From: Microbacterium sp. SY138
GTDB taxonomy: Bacteria > Actinomycetota > Actinomycetes > Actinomycetales > Microbacteriaceae
DNA: 64,000 bases
NCBI RefSeq assembly: GCF_039729145.1
Contig: NZ_CP155793.1
Location: forward strand, 1,364,001 to 1,428,000
Direction: 5' to 3'
The first letter of the stretch is position 1, and each line of letters begins with the position of its first letter. Position numbers and translations under genes: made by a program. Of the stretch, positions 24,959-32,240 are shown piece after piece. The notes below the pieces were generated by a model that was not told the origin of the DNA, searched no databases, and was given only the letters and a program-made list of their open reading frames with translations.

Positions 24959-27145
24959 ATGACCGACCCGCACGCACACCACAACACCCACCCCACCGGC
25001 AAGGCCGCCACCGCCACCGGCGAGCACGGCGACCACACCCCGGAGCCGCCCACGCAGCACGACACCCACGCCGGGCACGACGTGCAGCCCAGCCACGGCG
25101 AGCACGCCGGGCACGGCGGCCAGGCGGACCACTCCGGCCACGGGGGAGGCCATGGCGGTCACGCCGGGCACGGCGACCACGTTGGCCAGTTCCGGCGGCT
25201 GTTCTGGATCAACCTGATCATCGCCGTCCCCGTGGTGGCGTTCTCCCCGATGTTCGCGATGATCCTCGGCTACGAGGTCCCCGGCTGGGCCCGGTTCATC
25301 GCCCCGGTGCTCGGCACCGTCATGTACGTGTGGGGCGGGTGGCCGTTCCTGACCGGAGCGGTCAGCGAGCTGCGCTCCCGCAAGCCCGGCATGATGCTGC
25401 TGATCGGCCTGGCGATCACGGTCGCGTTCTTCGCGTCCTGGGGCGCAACGCTGGGGCTGCTGCACCACGAGCTCGAGTTCTGGTGGGAGCTGGCACTGCT
25501 GATCGTGATCATGCTGCTCGGCCACTGGATCGAGATGCGCTCCCTCGCCCAGACCAGCTCCGCCCTGGACACCCTGGCCGCGCTGCTGCCCGATGAGGCC
25601 GAGCGGGTCGAAGGAGACCAGATCGTCAAGATCTCACCCGCCGACCTGGCCGTCGGTGATGTCGTCGTGGTCCGCCCCGGCGGCAGCGTCCCCGCCGACG
25701 GGAAGATCGTCGACGGGCGCGCCGACATGGACGAGTCCATGGTCACCGGCGAGTCCCGCCCGGTCGCCCGCGGCACCGGCGACCCGGTCACCGCCGGCAC
25801 CGTCGCCACCGACTCCGGTCTGCGCGTGGAGGTCACCGCCACCGGCGATGAGACCACCCTCGCCGGCATCCAGCGGCTGGTCACCGAGGCGCAGAACTCC
25901 TCCTCCCGCGCGCAGCGGATCGCAGACCGTGCCGCGGCCCTGCTGTTCTGGTTCGCACTGATCGCCGCCGCCATCACCGCGGTGGTGTGGACCCTCGTCG
26001 GCAGCCCCGATGAAGCCGTCGTCCGCACTATCACCGTCCTGGTGATCGCCTGCCCCCATGCGTTGGGCCTGGCGATCCCGCTGGTGGTGTCCATTGCAAC
26101 CGAGCGGGCCGCCCGCGGCGGGGTGCTGGTGAAGGACCGGCTCGCGCTGGAGAGCATGCGCACCGTCGACACCGTCCTGTTCGACAAGACCGGCACCCTC
26201 ACGAAGGGTGAGCCCACCGTCTCTGCCGTGGAGCCGGTCGGTGACCTGGACGCTGACCAGGTGCTCGCGATCGCCGCGGCGGCCGAGGCCGACAGTGAGC
26301 ACCCGCTCGCGAAGGCCATCGTCCGTGCCGCGCAGGAGAAGAACCTCACCCTTCCCAAGGCGACCGGGTTCACCTCCTCGCCCGCGGTGGGCGTCACGGC
26401 CACCGTCGACGGTGCGGAGATCCGGGTCGGCGGTCCGCGCCTGCTCGAGGAGGTCGGCGCCCGTGAGGTCGACCAGGCTGACAGCTGGCGTGGTGAGGGC
26501 GCGATCATCCTGCACGTCACCCGTGACGGGAAGGTCATCGGTGGGCTCAAGCTCGCCGACGAGATCCGTCCCGAGTCCCGCGAAGCCGTCGAGGCGCTGC
26601 ACAAGCTGGGCGTTCAGGTGGTCATGATCACCGGTGACGCCGAAGCCGTTGCGAACGCCGTCGGCAGCGAGCTGGGCATCGACCGGGTGTTCGCGCACGT
26701 GCGTCCCGAGGACAAGTCCAGCAAGGTCGCCGAGCTGCAGAAGGAAGGCCGAAAGGTCGCCATGGTCGGTGACGGCGTCAACGACGCCCCCGCTCTGGCG
26801 CAGGCCGACGTCGGCATCGCGATCGGTGCCGGCACGGACGTCGCGATCGCCTCCGCCGGGGTGATCCTGGCCAGCTCCGACCCCCGGTCGGTGCTGTCGG
26901 TGATCCAGCTGTCCCGCGCGGCGTACGGGAAGATGAAGCAGAATCTGTGGTGGGCTGCAGGCTACAACCTGATCTCGGTGCCGCTCGCCGCCGGCGTGCT
27001 GGCTCCGATCGGGTTCGTCCTGCCGATGTCGGTCGGTGCGATCCTGATGTCGTTGTCCACTGTCGTGGTCGCCCTGAACGCCCAGCTGCTGCGCCGCATC
27101 GACCTCACACCCGAGGCCAGCACCCGTGCGGTGCTCGAACAATGA
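24959..27145 (+). CDS. copB: CopB-type P-type ATPase (CPH motif)
   Basis: This 728-residue P1B-3 ATPase has a long His-rich N-terminal tail (about residues 1-78, many HxH and GHGG repeats) in place of an HMA domain. The membrane motif is CPH (365-367), which defines the CopB group linked to Cu(II)/Cu(I) or Ag export. The phosphoacceptor is Asp409 in DKTGT, and [16 protein letters not shown] forms the hinge. It lies 25 bases after oxidoreductase 3 and 15 bases before a canonical CsoR gene. With CopA it gives two ATPases of different copper specificity in one module. Confidence 0.95.
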   Translation: MTDPHAHHNTHPTGKAATATGEHGDHTPEPPTQHDTHAGHDVQPSHGEHAGHGGQADHSGHGGGHGGHAGHGDHVGQFRRLFWINLIIAVPVVAFSPMFAMILGYEVPGWARFIAPVLGTVMYVWGGWPFLTGAVSELRSRKPGMMLLIGLAITVAFFASWGATLGLLHHELEFWWELALLIVIMLLGHWIEMRSLAQTSSALDTLAALLPDEAERVEGDQIVKISPADLAVGDVVVVRPGGSVPADGKIVDGRADMDESMVTGESRPVARGTGDPVTAGTVATDSGLRVEVTATGDETTLAGIQRLVTEAQNSSSRAQRIADRAAALLFWFALIAAAITAVVWTLVGSPDEAVVRTITVLVIACPHALGLAIPLVVSIATERAARGGVLVKDRLALESMRTVDTVLFDKTGTLTKGEPTVSAVEPVGDLDADQVLAIAAAAEADSEHPLAKAIVRAAQEKNLTLPKATGFTSSPAVGVTATVDGAEIRVGGPRLLEEVGAREVDQADSWRGEGAIILHVTRDGKVIGGLKLADEIRPESREAVEALHKLGVQVVMITGDAEAVANAVGSELGIDRVFAHVRPEDKSSKVAELQKEGRKVAMVGDGVNDAPALAQADVGIAIGAGTDVAIASAGVILASSDPRSVLSVIQLSRAAYGKMKQNLWWAAGYNLISVPLAAGVLAPIGFVLPMSVGAILMSLSTVVVALNAQLLRRIDLTPEASTRAVLEQ

Positions 27146-27160
27146 ACTAGAGGAACCGAG

Positions 27161-27475
27161 ATGTCCAATCCCACTGCCGACACCACCCATGCCCAACACG
27201 GGTACATCACCGACAAAGACAAGTACCTCAACCGACTCAAGCGCATCGAAGGTCAGGCGCGCGGGATCTCGAAAATGGTCGATGACGAGAAGTACTGCAT
27301 CGACATCCTCACCCAGATCAGCGCTCTCACCAGCGCCCTGCAGGCCGTCGCGATCGGGCTGCTCGACGATCACCTCAAGCACTGTGTGATCGACGCAGCA
27401 CGGATGGACGGCGACCAGGCCGAGCAGAAGATCAAGGAAGCCAGCGACGCGATCGCCCGTCTGGTCCGGTCCTAA
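27161..27475 (+). CDS. csoR: Copper-sensing repressor CsoR
   Basis: This 104-residue DUF156 repressor has all three Cu(I) ligands: Cys46, His71 and Cys75, with the same spacing (25 and 4) as Cys36, His61 and Cys65 in M. tuberculosis CsoR. The core NRLKRIEGQARGISKM contains the arginines that touch DNA. Cu(I) binding would release it from TACCC...GGGTA-type operators, several of which lie in this window. It is the last gene of the CopB operon, so it probably autoregulates through the box at 23361. Confidence 0.94.
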   Translation: MSNPTADTTHAQHGYITDKDKYLNRLKRIEGQARGISKMVDDEKYCIDILTQISALTSALQAVAIGLLDDHLKHCVIDAARMDGDQAEQKIKEASDAIARLVRS

Positions 27476-27486
27476 CCCGGACCAGA

Positions 27487-27527
27487 CGGACGACCCGTCC
27501 GGCCTCCCCCGCCCCGCGTCGGGCGGG
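27487..27527 (+). terminator. Two adjacent hairpins after csoR
   Basis: CGGAC-GACCC-GTCCG at 27487-27501 is followed by CCCGCCC-CGCGTC-GGGCGGG at 27508-27527. Both stems are perfect. They start 12 bases after the csoR stop and end 5 bases before the tRNA-Cys gene, so they probably terminate the copper operon. Confidence 0.65.
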
Positions 27528-27532
27528 AACCT

Positions 27533-27606
27533 GGTGCCTTGGCCGAGCGGCGAGGCAGCGGCCTGCAAAGCCGCCCAGACGGGTTCGACTCCCGTAGGCA
27601 CCTCCA
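27533..27606 (+). tRNA. tRNA-Cys (anticodon GCA)
   Basis: A complete cloverleaf can be drawn. The acceptor stem is GGTGCCT/AGGCACC, the anticodon loop CTGCAAA sits on GCGGC/GCCGC, and the T-arm is ACGGG-TTCGACT-CCCGT. The discriminator U73 is diagnostic for cysteine, and CCA is encoded at 27604-27606. It is intact, unusually placed directly behind csoR inside the metal module. Confidence 0.95.
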
Positions 27607-27636
27607 CCCGTCACCGCAGCCGCCGTGCGGCCCCCG

Positions 27637-28476
27637 CTACTGGGGGAGCACGGTGATGCCGCTGGCGTCGACCACGACGACCCGGCCGTCCGCGTCGATC
27701 CCCACCGCCTGCGCCTGCTCGTGCACCGTGCCCGCTTCCTGCCACTGGTCCTCCCCGGACCCGATCACCCAGATCCGGTCATCGGTGCCGACCCCGACCA
27801 GCCGCTTGCGATCCGGGGACGCTCCTAGCGTGTACAGCAGCGGCGCATCCGGCCATGCCGAGAACGACGCGCCTCGGTCGGTGCTCACGGTCACCCCGTC
27901 CGCGGTCGCCGCGACTACCCGGCCGCTGGCATCCGCGGTCAAACTGACCGCCGGCACCTGTGCGCCCGTCGGTGTCCAGGTGGCGCCGGCATCGACGCTG
28001 CGCAACAGGTCGGTGTCGTCGGTCGCTAACCCGTACACGGTGTCATCGGCGCCCGCGGTGAGCGCATGGAAGTCTTTCTCTCCGGTGAACGCGACGGGTT
28101 CCCAGTTCGCGCCGCCGTCGACACTGCGGATCACTCCCAGGTTCGGTGCTCCCCACTCTTCGGGGGTCTGCGGGCCCGGGTGCCCGGACGCGATCAGGCC
28201 CTGCGACGTCGCCGTCAGCCCCATCGCGTCGAAGTCGGCGATGCTGACCCGGCCGCCGAGCTCACCCGATTCGGACACTTCGTAGATGCCCTCGTGGGTG
28301 CCCAGCAGCAGCTGCCCCGTCTCTGGGGCCACGACCACCGCGTGCACATGCGTGGATAGCTCGGTGTGTTCTTCCCCTGTCGACGCGGGCGTGCTCGCGC
28401 ACCCCGCCAACACGACAGGCACGGACATGACGGCGGCGATCACGGCCGCCGTCTTGAAACGGACGTGCATATGCAC
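27637..28476 (-). CDS. Secreted lipoprotein with BNR/sialidase-like beta-propeller repeats
   Basis: This 279-residue protein has a signal peptide ending in the lipobox VLAGC (Cys about 26). The mature part consists of propeller-type repeats with BNR-like motifs: GVIRSVDGGANWEPV, DLLRSVDAGATWTPT and TVSTDRGASFSAW. NCBI annotation often calls such proteins F510_1955-family glycosylhydrolases. No glycosidase active site is evident here, so a binding or scaffold role is as likely. It follows the DUF305 gene on the minus strand and forms part of the envelope section of the copper module. The function is not established. Confidence 0.78.
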   Translation of the reverse strand: MHMHVRFKTAAVIAAVMSVPVVLAGCASTPASTGEEHTELSTHVHAVVVAPETGQLLLGTHEGIYEVSESGELGGRVSIADFDAMGLTATSQGLIASGHPGPQTPEEWGAPNLGVIRSVDGGANWEPVAFTGEKDFHALTAGADDTVYGLATDDTDLLRSVDAGATWTPTGAQVPAVSLTADASGRVVAATADGVTVSTDRGASFSAWPDAPLLYTLGASPDRKRLVGVGTDDRIWVIGSGEDQWQEAGTVHEQAQAVGIDADGRVVVVDASGITVLPQ

Positions 28477-28489
28477 CCTCCACGATCAG

Positions 28490-28521
28490 GGTGGGGCGCC
28501 ACCAGACGGTGACGCCCCACC
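28490..28521 (-). terminator. Terminator hairpin after the DUF305 gene
   Basis: GGTGGGGCG at 28490-28498 pairs with CGCCCCACC at 28513-28521. It lies 9 bases past the DUF305 stop on the minus strand and just before the propeller lipoprotein start, so that gene may have its own start of transcription. Confidence 0.65.
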
Positions 28522-28529
28522 GGGGTGCC

Positions 28530-29147
28530 TCAGAGCTGAGCGAGCAGATCTTCCATGGTGGTGATCTCCGCGGACTGCGTGTCCACTACCGCCTGGGCCA
28601 GTTCCTTCGCGTCCGGGTTCTTCCCGTCGGCCAGCTCGGTCTCGGCCATCTCGATCGCGCCCTTGTGGTGCTCGATCATCTGCTCGAGGAACATCCTGGC
28701 AGCCTCGGTGCCGGTCGCGGCCTCCAGCTGCGCCATGTCCTCCTCAGACATCATCCCGCCGCCGTGGTCCATGTCGCCCATGTCCATATCGTCGGCGGAC
28801 ATGCCCCAGTCATCGAGCCAGCCCTGCATCGTGTCGATCTCGGGCTGCTGCGCATCCTTGATCTGCTGCGCCAGATCCAGCACCTGCTGGTCGACGTCGC
28901 TCTTGGCGAGGATCATGTCGCTCATCTCCACCGCCTGCTGGTGGTGGGGGATCATCATCATCGCGAACATCGAATCGGCCATGTTGAAGTCCGTCTCTGC
29001 GGACTCCGACGGCGCCGACGAGGACCCGTCGCCGTGATCCATGCCCGGCATCGAGCCGCCGTTGTCGGCGCACCCGGCCAGGAACAGGGCCGTCGCCAGC
29101 GGAACGGCGACGAGTGCTGCGGTGCGGAGCTTCTTCTTCATCATCAT
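28530..29147 (-). CDS. DUF305 lipoprotein with paired His motifs
   Basis: This 205-residue lipoprotein (lipobox FLAGC) has a Met/His-rich start (GGSMPGMDHGDG) followed by a DUF305 domain, a ferritin-like four-helix fold. The two hallmark blocks are MIPHHQQAVEMSDMIL and MIEHHKGAIEMAETEL, which supply paired histidines and glutamates, and between them lies a Met-rich MDMGDMDHGGGMM. DUF305 proteins are frequent in copper and silver loci and are thought to bind metal in the envelope. The run of three ATGs leaves the exact start among 29141, 29144 and 29147. A TTG precedes them. Confidence 0.88.
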   Translation of the reverse strand: MMMKKKLRTAALVAVPLATALFLAGCADNGGSMPGMDHGDGSSSAPSESAETDFNMADSMFAMMMIPHHQQAVEMSDMILAKSDVDQQVLDLAQQIKDAQQPEIDTMQGWLDDWGMSADDMDMGDMDHGGGMMSEEDMAQLEAATGTEAARMFLEQMIEHHKGAIEMAETELADGKNPDAKELAQAVVDTQSAEITTMEDLLAQL

Positions 29148-29170
29148 CAATCAGTCCTTCTCTTGGATGT

Positions 29171-29236
29171 ACGTGAACGCCCGCGAACGGGCACAGCAGG
29201 AACCCCACCGGACGGCGGGGTCAGGCGCGTTCACGT
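29171..29236 (-). terminator. Compound inverted repeat at the end of the DUF6153-like gene
   Basis: ACGTGAACGC at 29171-29180 is the exact complement of GCGTTCACGT at 29227-29236. Inside are CCCG-CGAA-CGGG and an AACCCC/GGGGT stem. The structure covers the stop codon at 29231-29233 and the gap before the DUF305 gene, and could terminate transcription or pause it. Confidence 0.5.
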
Positions 29237-29665
29237 CCGACTGATCGACAACTCCCGCAGTGAGGGCGGGCGGCTCGGAGCCGGCCGGGCCACGAACACC
29301 ACAGACCACCACACGGCCCGTCCGTGCGGGGATAGGCCGATCAGCCGGGGGACCAGCAGGAACAGCACCGTCGCCAGCAGCGCCAGCACGCACATCACCA
29401 TCAGCGCGTCGTGACCGCCCTCTGGACTGCACGTCGCACACGCATGCTCCGAGTGCTCCGCCGGGGCAGACGCGGCACCATGATGACCCTCCGACACCGC
29501 ACTGCCGGCCATCTCGGCCGTCGTCGACGACATCGCAGGCGCGTGGGAGGAGGCCAGGGTGTGCATGCCCAGCAACCCGACGATGATCGCGACGGAGAAG
29601 CACACCACGAGCAGCCACCGCGTCGATCGCGGTAGCCGGGTACGCAGCGCGGACAGGCTGATCAT
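29231..29665 (-). CDS. Small DUF6153-like membrane protein
   Basis: This 144-residue protein has two membrane segments: TRWLLVVCFSVAIIVGLLG near residue 15, and HDALMVMCVLALLATVLFLL later. An extracytoplasmic loop carries HTLASSHAPAMSS, EGHHGAASAPAEHSEHACATC, i.e. several His and a CATC motif that could bind copper. It resembles proteins annotated DUF6153. The ATG at 29665 is chosen because the protein then starts with a normal MISLSALR end; AGGAGG almost touches the start, leaving a very short spacer. Upstream lies a TACCGT/ACGGTA inverted repeat. The role is inferred from neighbours only. Confidence 0.72.
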   Translation of the reverse strand: MISLSALRTRLPRSTRWLLVVCFSVAIIVGLLGMHTLASSHAPAMSSTTAEMAGSAVSEGHHGAASAPAEHSEHACATCSPEGGHDALMVMCVLALLATVLFLLVPRLIGLSPHGRAVWWSVVFVARPAPSRPPSLRELSISRT

Positions 29666-29685
29666 CCCTCCTAGCCTAACGCTAG

Positions 29686-29705
29686 TACCGTACCCCCGCA
29701 CGGTA
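29686..29705. promoter_or_regulatory. Inverted repeat upstream of the DUF6153-like gene
   Basis: TACCGT-ACCCCCGC-ACGGTA is a perfect 6-bp inverted repeat 21 bases before the start at 29665. Its half-sites and GC-rich centre resemble, but do not match, the CsoR boxes nearby. It may be a copper operator for the minus-strand envelope genes. Confidence 0.45.
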
Positions 29706-29758
29706 AACGAAGGGTGATCAATGTCACCGAGTAGCGGCTGCTGTGATGACGGCGGGAA

Positions 29759-29773
29759 TACCCCTAGGGGGTA
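29759..29773. promoter_or_regulatory. CsoR-type copper operator upstream of trxA
   Basis: TACCCC-TAG-GGGGTA is a perfect inverted repeat inside GGGAATACCCCTAGGGGGTAGTG. It lies 70 bases before the thioredoxin start and links thioredoxin, the PaaD-like protein and the next gene to copper or related control. Confidence 0.7.
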
Positions 29774-29842
29774 GTGTGTTGTGGATGGTGGGCCATCCGG
29801 TCCATGACCTACAGCGGGATCGCCGCGCAGGAAGGAATCATT

Positions 29843-30166
29843 ATGAGTCAGCCCGTCATCGTCACTGAGCAGACCTTCGACGAGATCGTGCTCCAAAGCG
29901 ACATCCCCGTGCTCGTAGATTTCTGGGCTGCCTGGTGCGGGCCGTGCCGTGCACTGGCGCCGATCCTTGATCAGATCGCTGCCGAGCAGGACGGCAGGCT
30001 ACGGATCGCGAAGCTGAACGTCGACGAGAACCCCGCCCTCGCGGAGAAGTACCAGATCACCTCGATCCCGGCGCTGAAGGTGTTCCAGAATGGCACGGTG
30101 ATTCGCCAGATCGTCGGCGCCATGCCCAAGCCGGCGCTCGAGGACAAGCTCAGCGGCATCATCTGA
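29843..30166 (+). CDS. trxA: Thioredoxin
   Basis: This 107-residue cytoplasmic thioredoxin has the active site WCGPC (Cys32, Cys35), the cis-proline segment ITSIPALKVF and no signal peptide. It reduces disulfides in target proteins. The ATG at 29843 is preceded by GAAGGA. The copper-type operator in front suggests induction under copper stress, when thiols are oxidised or capped. The gene ends 8 bases before a GTG-started PaaD-like gene. Confidence 0.94.
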   Translation: MSQPVIVTEQTFDEIVLQSDIPVLVDFWAAWCGPCRALAPILDQIAAEQDGRLRIAKLNVDENPALAEKYQITSIPALKVFQNGTVIRQIVGAMPKPALEDKLSGII

Positions 30167-30174
30167 GCGGCCGC

Positions 30175-30495
30175 GTGACAACGCAGGCGGTCTGGGACGC
30201 GCTCACCTACGTCTTCGATCCCGAGCTCGAGGTCGACATCGTGAACCTCGGGCTGGTGTACGGGGTCGAGCGGCGCGAAGACGGAGCGTACGCGCTGACC
30301 CTCACGCTGACCACCCCCGAGTGCCCACTCACCGACACCATCGAACGGGAGATCGACTTTCATCTGGCGCACCTTGGCGTGGAGTACCGCATCGACTGGG
30401 CCTGGTCCCCTCGCTGGCATGAAGGACTCGTCACGGCAGAAGGCCGCGACATGCTACTCGCGGTCGGCTACCGGGTCTCCCCGCGCACCGCCTGA
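30175..30495 (+). CDS. MIP18/PaaD-like metal-sulfur cluster assembly factor (DUF59)
   Basis: This 106-residue protein starts at GTG and is a single DUF59/MIP18 domain: YVFDPELEVDIVNLGLVYGVE, then TLTTPECPLTDTIEREI with the conserved Cys of the family. Relatives such as SufT and PaaD help insert iron-sulfur clusters. Iron-sulfur clusters are the main intracellular target of copper, so placement behind a copper-type operator and thioredoxin makes sense as a repair function. That link is inference. Confidence 0.85.
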   Translation: MTTQAVWDALTYVFDPELEVDIVNLGLVYGVERREDGAYALTLTLTTPECPLTDTIEREIDFHLAHLGVEYRIDWAWSPRWHEGLVTAEGRDMLLAVGYRVSPRTA

Positions 30496-30511
30496 TGATG
30501 ACAGGAGTGAG

Positions 30512-31183
30512 ATGACCGAACAGCTGATCCTGGCCGATGCCCAGTCGGCTCGGGATGCGCTCGTTTTCGCCGAGCGCGCAGCGCATGTAGGGGACGAAGC
30601 CGTCCGACTGCAGGCGGCACGAGGGACGCTGGTGATGTCCGCGGCTGCACTGGCCCCGCAGGGGCTGCTGGATTCGACTCCGATGGTGCTCGCGCTCCGT
30701 GTGCTCCGCACAGACCCCGAGTTGGTCTGCGACCTCACGGTCGAGTCGCTTACCGAGACCCTTGACCCTGTCGCCCTGCGCCTTCCGGAGGTGTCTGTCG
30801 CGCGCGGATGGGCGAGCGTGGAGATCCCTCGAGGGGGATGGTCGCAGACCGGGACGGTCAACGCGGCCACCTTGAGCCGCGTCGCGCAGGCAGGCAATGC
30901 TGAAGTCGCCCAAGCGCTCCCCTACAATCCCGGAAGGGACATCGTCGGCAAGGTGCGCGCCCGGATCTGGGGGCAGCCCGAGAAGGAGCTCGCAGACCTT
31001 CCCCGTGGCGTCGCATTCGCTGCCGTAGCCTTCGGCTTCGTCGGCGTGCCGACCGAGAGTGCATTGGTGTGGCGCGCAGGCCGATGGACGCGGATAAGCC
31101 TCCGACGCGGACATCTTCTGTACCGGGGCCCGGTCGTCGCAGGGCTCACAGAGGTGCGCCGGACCGGCCCGCAATCACGCTGA
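30512..31183 (+). CDS. Conserved hypothetical protein
   Basis: I do not recognise a named domain in this 223-residue protein. It has no signal peptide or membrane segment. A moderately conserved-looking C-terminal half reads GKVRARIWGQPEKELADLPRGVAFAAVAFGF and later WRAGRWTRISLRRGHLLYRGP, a pattern I associate with uncharacterised actinobacterial proteins. It follows the PaaD-like gene by 16 bases with AGGAG in front of the ATG at 30512, so it probably belongs to the thioredoxin operon. Confidence 0.7.
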   Translation: MTEQLILADAQSARDALVFAERAAHVGDEAVRLQAARGTLVMSAAALAPQGLLDSTPMVLALRVLRTDPELVCDLTVESLTETLDPVALRLPEVSVARGWASVEIPRGGWSQTGTVNAATLSRVAQAGNAEVAQALPYNPGRDIVGKVRARIWGQPEKELADLPRGVAFAAVAFGFVGVPTESALVWRAGRWTRISLRRGHLLYRGPVVAGLTEVRRTGPQSR

Positions 31184-31206
31184 ACAAATTCTCCAACCTC
31201 ACTACT

Positions 31207-31219
31207 TACCCCAGGGGTA
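31207..31219. promoter_or_regulatory. CsoR-type palindrome upstream of the SDR pseudogene
   Basis: TACCCC-A-GGGGTA is a perfect 13-bp palindrome 57 bases before the SDR pseudogene start. The half-sites match the other copper boxes, but the spacer is only one base. Confidence 0.55.
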
Positions 31220-31275
31220 GAGAGTGAGGATCTTCGCCCGCTGCACCAGCAGGCTCCTGACTCACTAGGAATACG

Positions 31276-31735
31276 ATGACCCACACGCTCCTCATCCTCG
31301 GAGCCGGTCCTGGTACCGGACAAGCCATGGCCCCCAAGTATGCGGCGGAAGGGTGGAACATCGCCCTGGTCGCCCGGCGCGCCGAAACCCTGGCCACCAT
31401 CGCCGAGAGCATTCGCTCGGCTCCTGTTATACCCGGCAATCAATGCCGTGCAGCTCACCCTCGCCGATCTTGCACACAGCGATGTCGGCGCAGTCCTTTG
31501 CGCCAGCGGTGCGAGTTCCATCAGGGCCCAAACGGGCGTGAGCGGTCCCGCTCCGAGCTTGGCGGCAACTCTGAACCGCCTCCAGACGCCCCACGATGAG
31601 CTTGCCTGTGAGGTGTTCGTCGGAGCCTTGTTCATCGCCGCCATGCTCGAAGGAAGCGCCCCGCCGAATCCGCCGCGGAGTGGAACGCGTGGATGGTCGC
31701 TTCCTCTGCATCGACCCGACAGTCATTGCTGAATG
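31276..31735 (+). pseudogene. Short-chain dehydrogenase remnant with internal deletion
   Basis: The start encodes an SDR Rossmann fold (LLILGAGPGTGQAMAPKYA, then ALVARRAETLATIAESIRS). The frame then shifts and resumes in the middle of the SDR fold: NAVQLTLADLAHSDVGAVLCASGASSI and FVGALFIAAMLEGSAP. About 70-80 residues, including the NNAG-type region, are missing, and the usual Tyr-x3-Lys catalytic pair is not found. The ORF ends at 31732 in the second frame. It lies behind a copper-type palindrome and was probably once metal- or stress-induced. Confidence 0.75.
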
Positions 31736-31835
31736 AACCTCTCTGGAGTCGCCAGGGGCTTCGCGATGACCAGATCGAACGGTCATCGGGTGGTGCGTGA
31801 GACGCTCACAGGAGAGTAGATCGAGCTATCACGCT

Positions 31836-31870
31836 ACTACTCCCTACGGGTACGGGGTATGATGGCTATC
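31836..31870 (+). promoter_or_regulatory. Promoter/operator of the ArsR-AhpD pair, probably leaderless
   Basis: CTACTCCCTACGGGTACGGGGTATGAT contains half-sites similar to the TACCC/GGGTA copper boxes and a perfect -10 element TATGAT at 31857-31862. The -10 lies about 9 bases before the ATG at 31871, so the transcript may start at or within a base or two of the start codon. Confidence 0.5.
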
Positions 31871-32215
31871 ATGAGGCAGGGACAGCACGAGAACGTCAAC
31901 TATGAAACGCCATATCTCGACGCCGCCGTTGCGGTCTTCGCTCTTCTAGCCTCGCCCGTTCGCGTCAAGATTGTGCTCGCGCTGCAAGATGGCGAGATGT
32001 CCGGGGGTCTGCTTGCCGACATCGCCGACCTCTCCCTCGAACAGGTCAGCGGGGAACTTGTCGCTCTCGAATCCGTCGGCATCATCGCATGCCAGCAGGA
32101 AGGACGCCGTGACTTCTACCGCCTGGCGAACGAGCATGCCGGTGCGCTGGCGTCGAATGCGATCTTCCATGCGCAAGATCGTGACGGCATCCACGATCTC
32201 GGCCGGATTCGATAG
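31871..32215 (+). CDS. ArsR-like winged-helix regulator
   Basis: This 114-residue protein has the ArsR fold: FALLASPVRVKIVLALQDGEMSGGLLADI, then SLEQVSGELVALESVGII as recognition region and GRRDFYRL as wing. It has only one cysteine (IIACQQEG), so a classical thiol metal site is not present and it may sense a redox or organic signal. The start at 31871 is preferred over 31859 because the earlier ATG overlaps the -10 element. It precedes an AhpD-like gene by 25 bases and probably controls it. Confidence 0.78.
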   Translation: MRQGQHENVNYETPYLDAAVAVFALLASPVRVKIVLALQDGEMSGGLLADIADLSLEQVSGELVALESVGIIACQQEGRRDFYRLANEHAGALASNAIFHAQDRDGIHDLGRIR

Positions 32216-32240
32216 CCGGGTGATGACGAAGGAGGATCCC

